Origin: Pseudomonadota bacterium
GTDB lineage: Bacteria; Bdellovibrionota; Bdellovibrionia; Bdellovibrionales; JAEYZS01
Direction of reading: 5' to 3'
DNA length: 6,734 nt
Assembly (NCBI GenBank): GCA_023427925.1
Contig: JAEYZS010000232.1
Span: 1 to 6,734, forward strand
The notes beneath the pieces were generated by a model, which did not search any database, was not told where the DNA came from, and saw only the letters and a program-made list of their open reading frames with translations. The position numbers were made by a program, and so were the translations under genes. This document shows, one piece after another, positions 1-6,106 of the stretch. Every line of letters begins with the position of its first letter. Position 1 is the stretch's first letter.

Positions 1-517
1 GACTTATACCTGTCCCATCAAGTTTTAATCGTCCTTTTGATTTTACTAAGTATTGCTCAACGCCCTGACAAGTACCAGTTTTGGCTACCTCGAATATTCT
101 TTGAAGGGTGTTATTCTCATGCGTGTCTTTTGGAGCATAATCGCAGTAATCATTAAAGCTTACGACTCTACAACTTGAAAAATCACTTTCGGCAGTTCCA
201 ATAACAGCTTTACGCGTTTGAGTTTGAAAGCGAGCGAGATCTTTACCAGCCTGTTCTACCACAACCTCTTGACGAGGAGAAAGGTAAATACTTTCAAGTA
301 CCTCACTAAACTCTCCGATGGGTTCACCAAACTGGTATCCCATAACTTTGTAATCCACACGTATGTTTTTGCAGTACACATCTTTTGCGATTGTATTTCG
401 ATAAGATACTCTTGCACCATCCCTTTTTTGATGAATAAATACTTCTCCGATAACCGGAGTTGCTTGGGCTTGCGCCAAGGCAATATAAGCTAACATTGCG
501 ATAAATAATTTTTTCAT
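1..517 (-). CDS. Exported protein, probable leucine-rich-repeat type, 3' end outside window (partial)
   Basis: An open frame runs from an ATG at 517 to the window edge without a stop, giving the first 172 residues. Residues 1-19 form a signal peptide (MKKLF start, hydrophobic core, AQA-QA cleavage region, likely cut after A19). Residues 20-120 look beta-rich with no motif I recognise. Residues 135-172 form a helix with Cys150, followed by the segment GRLKLDGTGIS (162-172), which resembles the first strand of a leucine-rich repeat (LxLxxTxIS). Visible mature cysteines are 49, 116, 125 and 150. The ATG lies 1 bp after the stop of the lipoprotein gene and GGAGA sits just upstream, inside that gene's last codons, so the two are probably translationally coupled. 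It is the last visible gene of the seven-gene operon. The frame and start are seen directly. The repeat domain is inferred from one partial repeat. It could instead be an unrelated beta-rich exported protein. Confidence 0.85.
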   Translation of the reverse strand, partial: MKKLFIAMLAYIALAQAQATPVIGEVFIHQKRDGARVSYRNTIAKDVYCKNIRVDYKVMGYQFGEPIGEFSEVLESIYLSPRQEVVVEQAGKDLARFQTQTRKAVIGTAESDFSSCRVVSFNDYCDYAPKDTHENNTLQRIFEVAKTGTCQGVEQYLVKSKGRLKLDGTGIS

Positions 518-518
518 A

Positions 519-917
519 CTATTGTCTCCATTTACATTGATTAATTGATTGAACATCTTCGGTATCCAAGCTCTTCACCTCGCAACTTTTGTCGCTGAAT
601 ACTGCTGAGAGATAATCAGCCAAAGCATTTGTTTCGATGGCAGAAGTAATATCAGCCTTGTTATTAAGATTTAAAATTTCAAAAACAAGTTTTGCAGAAA
701 GCGTTTGGTACAAGTCGTTTGATGAACATCTGTTTTTAAACGAAGTGAGCTCTTCTCTTAACGCCGTATTGATTGAATTCAATTGATCGAGAGAAAATGA
801 GTTAAATACACAGTTTACTTTAGGTTCGGGAGGTGTTCCTCCAGTGGAACCTCCACCCCCATTACTACAAGCGTTTAAAACCAAACCTAAACCCAAAATT
901 ATCAATATCTTTTTCAT
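519..917 (-). CDS. Small predicted outer-membrane lipoprotein, unknown function
   Basis: The product is 132 aa. MKK plus a hydrophobic core leads to a lipobox L14-N15-A16-C17, so signal peptidase II should cut before Cys17 and lipidate it. Residue +2 is Ser rather than Asp, which by the Lol rule of enterobacteria favours outer-membrane sorting. A flexible Gly/Ser/Thr/Pro linker (residues 18-32) separates the anchor from a mostly helical domain (about 42-106). Apart from the lipidated Cys there are four cysteines (36, 64, 112, 128), enough for two disulfides. It starts 13 bp after the preceding gene with AGAGG as ribosome site, and ends 1 bp before the next ATG. I recognise no family. By position and lipid anchor it could tether the other exported products of the operon to the outer membrane; that is inference only. 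Gene reality and lipoprotein nature are well supported. Confidence 0.9.
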   Translation of the reverse strand: MKKILIILGLGLVLNACSNGGGGSTGGTPPEPKVNCVFNSFSLDQLNSINTALREELTSFKNRCSSNDLYQTLSAKLVFEILNLNNKADITSAIETNALADYLSAVFSDKSCEVKSLDTEDVQSINQCKWRQ

Positions 918-930
918 AAATTACCTCTAT

Positions 931-1413
931 TTAATTTCCAGACAACGGATTTATCTGACAGTGTACGTAGTTAATTCTCGTAACGCCTTCCAACTCAGAC
1001 TGACCGAACGCCATCTCGATTGGTTCCTTATCCTGATTAAATTTAATCTGAATATGGTTTCTTAGTTTCTTCCTATCTAAGTTAAAACCATTTGAGTTCT
1101 TTTCAACATCTGTGAAATTTATTTTTCTTGAAAAACATTTCTTGGGTATCGATATTTCATAGTTTGCCTCAGGACAATACTCACCCATTTCACAGCGAAA
1201 CCTGTCTTTCCCATAAACTAAAAACGAAATAAAAGGCTCTGCGCTTTCGCCAACAGTTTCACTAGAGTTGATTCGAACAACTTCTATTTTACAATTATGG
1301 AATCTTGTAACATCTGTCATAGCATTTAAAGTTTTAGCTATTGCCAAGCCATCGCAGTCTTTTGCGAAAACTAGTGATGGCACAATCGATAAGAGGAGAA
1401 TAAATTTGATCAT
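931..1413 (-). CDS. Small exported Cys-rich protein, unknown function
   Basis: The product is 160 aa. Residues 1-17 are a short signal peptide ending VFA, with cleavage likely before K18. The mature part is about 143 residues with six cysteines (20, 41, 74, 80, 93, 152), including the pair RCEMGEYC (73-80), consistent with three disulfides in a small periplasmic or secreted beta-rich domain. Alternating polar/hydrophobic stretches (about 42-48, 61-68, 84-90, 119-125) suggest beta strands. Its ATG overlaps the stop of the preceding gene by 4 bp (ATGA, 1410-1413), with AGAGGGAG just upstream, so it is very likely coupled to that gene. I do not recognise a family and there is no visible catalytic motif. 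It is probably a structural or binding component of whatever the operon builds; that part is inference. Confidence 0.9.
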   Translation of the reverse strand: MIKFILLLSIVPSLVFAKDCDGLAIAKTLNAMTDVTRFHNCKIEVVRINSSETVGESAEPFISFLVYGKDRFRCEMGEYCPEANYEISIPKKCFSRKINFTDVEKNSNGFNLDRKKLRNHIQIKFNQDKEPIEMAFGQSELEGVTRINYVHCQINPLSGN

Positions 1414-2057
1414 AACTCCCTCTTTATTTCTCTTTTTCGAAAGCCGATCTTATTTGCATATGATTTGAGACTCACACGATAAACTTCAACATCAGCGCAC
1501 GCTTGCCAATCATAAGGAAGAGCACCTTCATGTGAATCAATGAGGCAATCTCGAAATACAAAAATCTCAATGTATTTTTTTGCACAAATATCATAAGAAT
1601 TCACATCCAATTTAACTTCAAAAGCACCCGTCTCAGAAAGGGCAATCGGCATTAAGCTAAACTTTACAGCACCCAAAATTCCAAATGCGTCGATGGCTTT
1701 ATCTTTAGTACTGATGTGGTTAGAATCGAGTTTAAATTTAATGCTAAAAGCAGGCGCTTCAGCGATTGGACGTGGATCAGCTCGAAGCCTTTCCATGAGA
1801 TACTCGTGAGCTTCCCACTTATGTTGTCCTGCTTTCACAGGGGCTGTTGCCACCCACCCAATATCAGAGAGAATTCTTTCTAGCTCTCGATATCTAAAAC
1901 TTAAATGTGCGCAAGAAATCTGGTGATGAGACAAAGAGAGCGGCTTAGATTCCAAAATTTTTAGATAACCAGCCGGTTTAAGTCTTGCGATATCCCAAGT
2001 GTGAGCCTGAGCTAAACTTGAACACATCAAAATAAATATTAACAGCATACTTTTCAT
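1410..2057 (-). CDS. Exported protein, unknown function (215 aa)
   Basis: Residues 1-18 form a signal peptide with a leucine/isoleucine-rich core and an AQA cleavage site before H19. The mature protein has four cysteines (49, 158, 171, 187); three cluster in the C-terminal third. The N-terminal half is mixed and partly helical (about 53-66 and 82-92). The C-terminal half has alternating hydrophobic stretches (104-110, 131-138, 146-152, 162-168) that look like a beta sheet, and the last 20 residues are strongly basic. The ATG follows the stop codon of the preceding gene with no gap (TAAATG), with AGGG about 7 nt upstream as a modest ribosome site, so coupling to the 486 aa gene is likely. Its own stop overlaps the next start by 4 bp. 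I recognise no domain. Gene reality is secure; function is unknown. Confidence 0.9.
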   Translation of the reverse strand: MKSMLLIFILMCSSLAQAHTWDIARLKPAGYLKILESKPLSLSHHQISCAHLSFRYRELERILSDIGWVATAPVKAGQHKWEAHEYLMERLRADPRPIAEAPAFSIKFKLDSNHISTKDKAIDAFGILGAVKFSLMPIALSETGAFEVKLDVNSYDICAKKYIEIFVFRDCLIDSHEGALPYDWQACADVEVYRVSLKSYANKIGFRKREIKREL

Positions 2058-3518
2058 TTATCTACCCTGGACTACTTTCAAAGTTTGTTGACCATATTCC
2101 CTTACTGCTATTCTTTCTACTAAGTGATGGGCTTCTTTTAGTGACACTGTTCGCTTCATATTTGCTTCCGCTGTGGATCCACCAAAGAGTCCGCTACCGA
2201 TATTCAAAGCAATAGCCGCAACTTGGCAATAGAAGTTAGGGCAGTTTTGTCTTAATTCTTTTGCAGCAATCGATGCTCCATCTGGACCTGGGTCGACAAG
2301 GTTTGCTTCTTCTTCGCTCTTTATGTACCCGGTTGCTACCTTCCTTAAAGCCGAATCTAAAAACTCGCGACGCAAATCCAACATAAGCTTTTCTGAATCC
2401 TCAAACTTAATTCGTTCATCTTCAGAAGAAATTTTGATATCAATCCATTTCTCGGCCTCGGTTTTTTCAGTGATCGACACTGAAGAGCTACTTCTAAATA
2501 GTCTTCGCTTGCTAGTAGACTTTTTTATGAGCTGATAGAGATGAGATTCTTCATACTTTATATGAATGTCGCGTTTTGCTTGAACCTGATACCCAAACGT
2601 GATCGTTGGCTTGAGGGTATTCGCAATCTCCCTAAGTATGCTTTTTTGATCTCGGTTACTCAAATTGCTAACCATTGAGCACGCCGCGTATTTGTTTATT
2701 ACAATTGTTCCGGCGGCAGCCTCGCCAAATCGAATTCCTGAAGGATTTGCTGGTTTTTCGCTATTCGCACCGGGGTCAATTGCTTCTGTCACCAAGCCAA
2801 AAATTTCGGAACGAAGTTGAACTGGAAAACCAGTTTTGTATCCATTTTTTACCTCTAATGAGTGGATGAAAGCGTCTTGAATTGGCAACGCTCTAAATTC
2901 AATGGTTGAAGAAGAATTCATTCTTTTAAATTCTTTTACTAAATTTTGATGGTCTGAATAAAATCCGACCATAATTTGACCACCTGGTTTTTTTAAAAGA
3001 TTTTCCATTCGGTCATCATATAATTTCAGCAATTCCGTTTCTGAAGCAATGAGCTTATCTTGCGCCTCTTTGAGTTCTTGCTCCAATGAAGTTATCGCAC
3101 TCTTTTGGCTTTCTAGTCTTTGATTGCATTCCCCAACTTCGTCAGGCGATTCTTTTTGCTTGTATTCACATTCTCGCTTGGTTCGACTCAAAATCTTTTT
3201 TTGTCTCTGTATCTCTTGAGATTTCTCATCTAAGTCTTCCTTCAAAGTATTGTGATGGTTAGAGATTCTTTTCATAAGGCCGATAAGAGACATATTCAGC
3301 TTACAATCATCAAATCCCATGGCTGGAACATATCCAGCTAACTCGAGTCGACCATTTATCGGCGGTTTCACATAAGCTGTTTGACAACTTTCGTCCATAA
3401 AATATCCCTGACTTAGCTGTGGCTCCCGGATTTTAGTTTTGCAATTAGAATATTTTTGTGGCGCATTTGCATGTGCATAAAAAGCGAATAGAAACAGTGC
3501 TGAAATTATTAATTTCAT
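2058..3518 (-). CDS. Exported coiled-coil protein, paralogue of the 437 aa protein of the same operon
   Basis: The product is 486 aa with a signal peptide 1-17 (AHA, then N18). Residues 26-72 hold a signature NC..GY...SC-x-T-x-YV-x-PP-x-x-GR..C (Cys 26, 45, 72) shared with the 437 aa protein, including identical 26-residue spacing between the last two cysteines. Residues about 80-176 are highly charged helix with Leu/Ile heptads, interrupted by KESPDEVG (122-129) flanked by Cys117 and Cys131. This reads as an antiparallel coiled-coil hairpin with a possible disulfide at its tip. After it, GGQIMVGF..Q and FRALPIQDAFIHS (208-220) again match the paralogue, as does AACSM around Cys280. The C-terminal part has a CPNFYC pair (426, 431) and a Gly/Ala-rich hydrophobic patch (432-447). 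Mature cysteines total eight. The ATG overlaps the preceding stop by 4 bp, with GAGGTG upstream. No known family is recognised; it is probably a periplasmic or surface structural protein. Confidence 0.92.
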   Translation of the reverse strand: MKLIISALFLFAFYAHANAPQKYSNCKTKIREPQLSQGYFMDESCQTAYVKPPINGRLELAGYVPAMGFDDCKLNMSLIGLMKRISNHHNTLKEDLDEKSQEIQRQKKILSRTKRECEYKQKESPDEVGECNQRLESQKSAITSLEQELKEAQDKLIASETELLKLYDDRMENLLKKPGGQIMVGFYSDHQNLVKEFKRMNSSSTIEFRALPIQDAFIHSLEVKNGYKTGFPVQLRSEIFGLVTEAIDPGANSEKPANPSGIRFGEAAAGTIVINKYAACSMVSNLSNRDQKSILREIANTLKPTITFGYQVQAKRDIHIKYEESHLYQLIKKSTSKRRLFRSSSSVSITEKTEAEKWIDIKISSEDERIKFEDSEKLMLDLRREFLDSALRKVATGYIKSEEEANLVDPGPDGASIAAKELRQNCPNFYCQVAAIALNIGSGLFGGSTAEANMKRTVSLKEAHHLVERIAVREYGQQTLKVVQGR

Positions 3519-4531
3519 TTTATCACCTCGACATTCATGGTTTTATTCAAAGGTATGGATTTTTCTTCGCTCCTAACATCTCGAGTAAAACGTTGAGTCA
3601 AATTTTCAAGATCGTTGTTGCTCATTCTCTTTGGCTCAGTCAGGTGAAATGTAAACATACTGTTAAGTAAGGTTTCCATGCGATTTTCGGTGACATCCTG
3701 ATATGTAAATCCTAACTTGCTCAAATTAAAAGCTATCGCTGCCGAAGCGTGAATCAATCTCCTGAGATCAGCGTCAAAGCCATGAGCAGAGCGTTCCTGA
3801 GCCTTCTTAAGTATATTAGTCATTGCCATCAAGCTTAAGTTTAAAGTACTCAATTGGTTCTTAGTCATAAATGGTGTTCCTATTTTATCATTTACGACGT
3901 CGACTCTTGCTCTGGCAGTAACTGTTAGATTCTTTTCGAGTAAATCGCAGACTGCAACATGATACGGAATCAAAAATGTTACTTTCCCAAATTCATGTAG
4001 ATCCGAAGCTCCTCCTAAAACGGCTTTATTAATTAGATCTTCAATTGCTAAAGCAAGCCCACTTTTATCTTTTTGTGCCAAAGCTGTATTCAACCACTCA
4101 TAGTCGAGCTGAAGGTTTTTAATAAAAAATTTTGTATCGCGCTTTAGGTTAGCTAGAGAATGTCCTTTTTGTAAGAGGTCAAGTCGAATGGCATTTTCTA
4201 GCTCTTTGAAGTCGAAATCTGAAATAGAAAATGTCATCTGAACTGGGGTGCGGCCCATGCTGTATCCTTGTAACGACATCTTTCCATTGGCATCTTTAAT
4301 AAATAGTTCCTCAAGTTCACAGCGTACTCTTTCAAGATCAGTTTTTTTGAATTGAGCTCTAAGGCGAAAGGCATCTGACAAATTCAAAGTGTACCTTTGT
4401 GTATTAGTATCCACTACATAACCAATTTTTGATTTACCCTGTGTAACCTCACCTCGAGCAGATCCCGCGATGGCTGATTGTGTTGCAAAGATCGAAGCTA
4501 ACATTAACGGGAGATAGATTAGCGATTTCAT
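3515..4531 (-). CDS. Exported protein, unknown function (338 aa)
   Basis: I place the start at the ATG at 4531: AAAGGAG sits 5 nt upstream and the product then begins MKSLIYLPLM with a clean signal peptide ending AIA (cut before G23). A longer frame from 4570 adds 13 charged residues that would spoil the signal peptide and overlap the upstream gene. The mature part is about 316 residues. The N-terminal region (28-108) looks like beta strands. Helices dominate 109-170 and again 223-295, with a beta segment (182-213, GKVTFLIPYHVAVC start) between them. Only two cysteines are present (71 and 195), possibly one disulfide joining the two beta segments. It lies 10 bp after the 437 aa gene and overlaps the 486 aa gene by 4 bp, so it sits between the two paralogues. 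That position suggests a partner of both, an inference. No recognised family or catalytic motif. Confidence 0.9.
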   Translation of the reverse strand: MKSLIYLPLMLASIFATQSAIAGSARGEVTQGKSKIGYVVDTNTQRYTLNLSDAFRLRAQFKKTDLERVRCELEELFIKDANGKMSLQGYSMGRTPVQMTFSISDFDFKELENAIRLDLLQKGHSLANLKRDTKFFIKNLQLDYEWLNTALAQKDKSGLALAIEDLINKAVLGGASDLHEFGKVTFLIPYHVAVCDLLEKNLTVTARARVDVVNDKIGTPFMTKNQLSTLNLSLMAMTNILKKAQERSAHGFDADLRRLIHASAAIAFNLSKLGFTYQDVTENRMETLLNSMFTFHLTEPKRMSNNDLENLTQRFTRDVRSEEKSIPLNKTMNVEVIK

Positions 4532-4536
4532 ATTTT

Positions 4537-4543
4537 CTCCTTT
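4537..4543 (-). promoter_or_regulatory. Ribosome binding site deciding the start of the 338 aa gene
   Basis: AAAGGAG on the minus strand, 5 nt before the ATG at 4531. Its first two bases overlap the TAA of the upstream gene (4544-4542), so ribosomes ending there are placed to restart. This supports the start at 4531 over the in-frame ATG at 4570. Confidence 0.85.
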
Positions 4544-5855
4544 ATTTTGTTTTCTCGGCCTGTGGAGCAAAGAATGCAGTCGTACCAGACATATAAAAAG
4601 TAATATATGAATTGACTTGAGTTTTTGTATTTTTCTCAGTTAATAGACTTCCCAACTGTTGTTTTAAATTGTTCCAATCAATCTTTTTGACTTCAACATA
4701 GTATGTATTCGTATGGCATTTTTTTGAGCGTAGAAATCTGCGTTTACAAACTCTTTGATAGCGCGCTTCTTTCTCAATGTAAGTTGCTCTCTCTACCATG
4801 GATTTCATTTCAGAACCAACAATCGCCAATACGTTTTCGATAGCAAATTTTGTGAGATCTTCCTTATATTCAACTTCAAGTCTTTTAACTTCTTCGTTGT
4901 TATCAATCATACCGTTGTTAAGAACGATTTCTACAGACTTTGATTGAGAAACTTTATTGTAAAGTTCGTCAACATTTACTGCTCCGTTTTTCGACGCAGC
5001 CATCTCCATGATTTCTCTCTCAAGTAAGTTCTCGTCGAGAGCTACTCTGAAGAATGACTTGGTTTGTACGGGATAAAAGTAAGTATATGTTCCAGCAATT
5101 GGATGTCTCGCATCAGGCTGAAGTGAGCATGCACCAGCTAAAGTTAGGTAGATATTAAAGCCCAAGCCTTCTCCCATAAGGATATTGACAGATCCTGGGC
5201 GCTCGGGAATTTTTTTAATATATTCTGGAACCGCCATGTTTTCGGAGCTAGACATTTCTGGCGGCAGCTTTAGGCCGTGTACTTCAACTTTTCTAACTCC
5301 TCCAACTGGCTGGCTTAAACTAAGATCTGACTCTGCATAAGTCGACGTTGAGAAAATACCGGTCGCAATCGGTAACCGTCTAACGTCAGTATTTGGGTTG
5401 AGTGTCTTATATGCTTGAACAATTCTTTCCCATCCAAGTTGAGCACTTCCCGCTACAAGTGAAACAACTCTATCGCCCCCAATTGAGTTAACTGCTGCGG
5501 AGAGCTCCCTGGCCTCAATATTAAGCTTGCGAGCTTCTTCGAAATTTGCCGTCTCAATTTTTTTGACATGTTCTCCCACTAGATCCAAACTTCTGTTTAC
5601 TAAGGGGCAGAGTTTAACGTCCCAAGTAGAACTGGCGTGACCGAACCGAAATCTCCCTTCAACTGGCGGTAGTACGTAGATTGTTTTACAGTCCTCACTC
5701 GCTAAGTAACCGGCGTCGATGTCGTTTGCAACTACTCCTGGTGTGCGAACATTGCAATTTTCCTGTTGTGGTCCAATATATGGGAGCGATGAAGAAGCGA
5801 ATGCTTCAGCACCAATTAGAGCTGATAAAGTTATAAATACGGCTTTTAAGTACAT
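4542..5855 (-). CDS. Exported protein, paralogue of the 486 aa coiled-coil protein; first gene of operon
   Basis: The start is set at the ATG at 5855, preceded by AAAGGAG with 6 nt spacing. The 437 aa product then opens with a signal peptide (cut likely after A20, AFA). A frame from 5888 would add 11 polar residues and lacks a good ribosome site. Residues 34-83 carry the signature NC..GY...DC-x-T-x-YV-x-PP-x-x-GR..C (Cys 34, 56, 83). A short helical hairpin (about 87-123) occupies the place of the long coiled coil in the paralogue. Then come GGDRVVSL..Q (126-139), RRLPIATGIFSTS (159-171) and GACSL (241-245, Cys243), all with counterparts in the 486 aa protein. A region rich in beta strands and helix follows, with a C-terminal Cys pair 370/380 in a very basic loop (CKRRFLRSKKC). 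Six mature cysteines. It is the promoter-proximal gene. Family and function are unknown; export and paralogy are clear. Confidence 0.92.
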   Translation of the reverse strand: MYLKAVFITLSALIGAEAFASSSLPYIGPQQENCNVRTPGVVANDIDAGYLASEDCKTIYVLPPVEGRFRFGHASSTWDVKLCPLVNRSLDLVGEHVKKIETANFEEARKLNIEARELSAAVNSIGGDRVVSLVAGSAQLGWERIVQAYKTLNPNTDVRRLPIATGIFSTSTYAESDLSLSQPVGGVRKVEVHGLKLPPEMSSSENMAVPEYIKKIPERPGSVNILMGEGLGFNIYLTLAGACSLQPDARHPIAGTYTYFYPVQTKSFFRVALDENLLEREIMEMAASKNGAVNVDELYNKVSQSKSVEIVLNNGMIDNNEEVKRLEVEYKEDLTKFAIENVLAIVGSEMKSMVERATYIEKEARYQRVCKRRFLRSKKCHTNTYYVEVKKIDWNNLKQQLGSLLTEKNTKTQVNSYITFYMSGTTAFFAPQAEKTK

Positions 5856-5861
5856 AAAATT

Positions 5862-5868
5862 CTCCTTT
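5862..5868 (-). promoter_or_regulatory. Ribosome binding site deciding the start of the 437 aa gene
   Basis: AAAGGAG on the minus strand, 6 nt before the ATG at 5855. No comparable site precedes the alternative ATG at 5888, so the shorter protein with the intact signal peptide is chosen. Confidence 0.85.
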
Positions 5869-5955
5869 AGAGTTTCATTTTGAGACACTCGCCTCGTGCT
5901 GGCCCAAATAGAGCAAGCGCTACGCCACCTTCAAATTGAATTAATTGCAGCAGGA

Positions 5956-5992
5956 GACCGAAATTCGGAAATTTTCCAGAAAACTGGACCGA
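5956..5992. repeat. Cluster of three overlapping short dyads, possible operator or leader RNA structure
   Basis: Three perfect 5-bp inverted repeats abut or overlap: CCGAA-A-TTCGG (5958-5968), GGAAA-T-TTTCC (5967-5977) and TCCAG-AAAA-CTGGA (5975-5988). The set is bracketed by the direct repeat GACCGA at 5956-5961 and 5987-5992. The symmetry is seen directly. A role as a regulator-binding site upstream of the operon is inference, and short dyads also arise by chance in AT-rich DNA. Confidence 0.35.
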
Positions 5993-6050
5993 GTTTGCAG
6001 ATTTTTAGATAAAATTAAATCCAATAGAACGAAGATAAGAAGCCAGAAAT

Positions 6051-6076
6051 AAAAAAGGGGGCTATTTCTGCCCCCC
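6051..6076 (-). terminator. Rho-independent terminator of the helical-repeat gene
   Basis: Read on the minus strand, GGGGGC (6075-6070), a 7-nt loop AGAAATA and GCCCCC (6062-6057) form a perfect 6-bp all-GC stem followed at once by six T (6056-6051). The stem begins about 30 bp after the TAA of the helical-repeat gene. This is a textbook intrinsic terminator on the minus strand. On the plus strand the stem is followed by CTCATTTAG, with no T-run, so it is not bidirectional. Confidence 0.93.
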
Positions 6077-6106
6077 TCATTTAGATTCATATTAAGTATC
6101 AAAAGG

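Larger units (their letters stand above)
5856..6050 (-). promoter_or_regulatory. Intergenic leader presumed to hold the operon promoter
   Basis: These 195 bp lie between the terminator and the first operon gene and contain no convincing gene on either strand. Since transcription from upstream is stopped by the terminator, the operon promoter should lie here, read on the minus strand. I could not find a good -35/-10 pair: the nearest, TTGAAG (5934-5929) with TATTTG 18 nt further on, is poor at -10. The upstream part is AT-rich (6001-6020) and the middle holds the dyad cluster listed separately. Location is inferred from context. Confidence 0.5.

Noticed and set aside
218..493. Frames of 91 codons (plus) and 75 codons (minus) near the left edge
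   Set aside because: Both are in other frames of the exported protein starting at 517, which has a signal peptide, a ribosome site and no stop to the window edge.
844..1065. Plus-strand open frame of 73 codons, and similar ones around 1268-1468, 2323-2535, 2675-2869, 3458-3670 and 4755-4943
   Set aside because: All are antisense to strong minus-strand genes with signal peptides and ribosome sites; AT-rich coding DNA gives such antisense frames by chance.
4532..4570. N-terminally extended start for the 338 aa protein, and likewise at 5856-5888 for the 437 aa protein
   Set aside because: Both extensions put polar or charged residues before an otherwise normal signal peptide, and the internal ATGs have AAAGGAG at proper spacing.
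5906..5934. Promoter candidate TTGAAG with TATTTG or CTATTT 17-18 nt downstream on the minus strand
   Set aside because: The -10 matches at most half of the consensus, so I describe the leader as presumed promoter-bearing without naming boxes.
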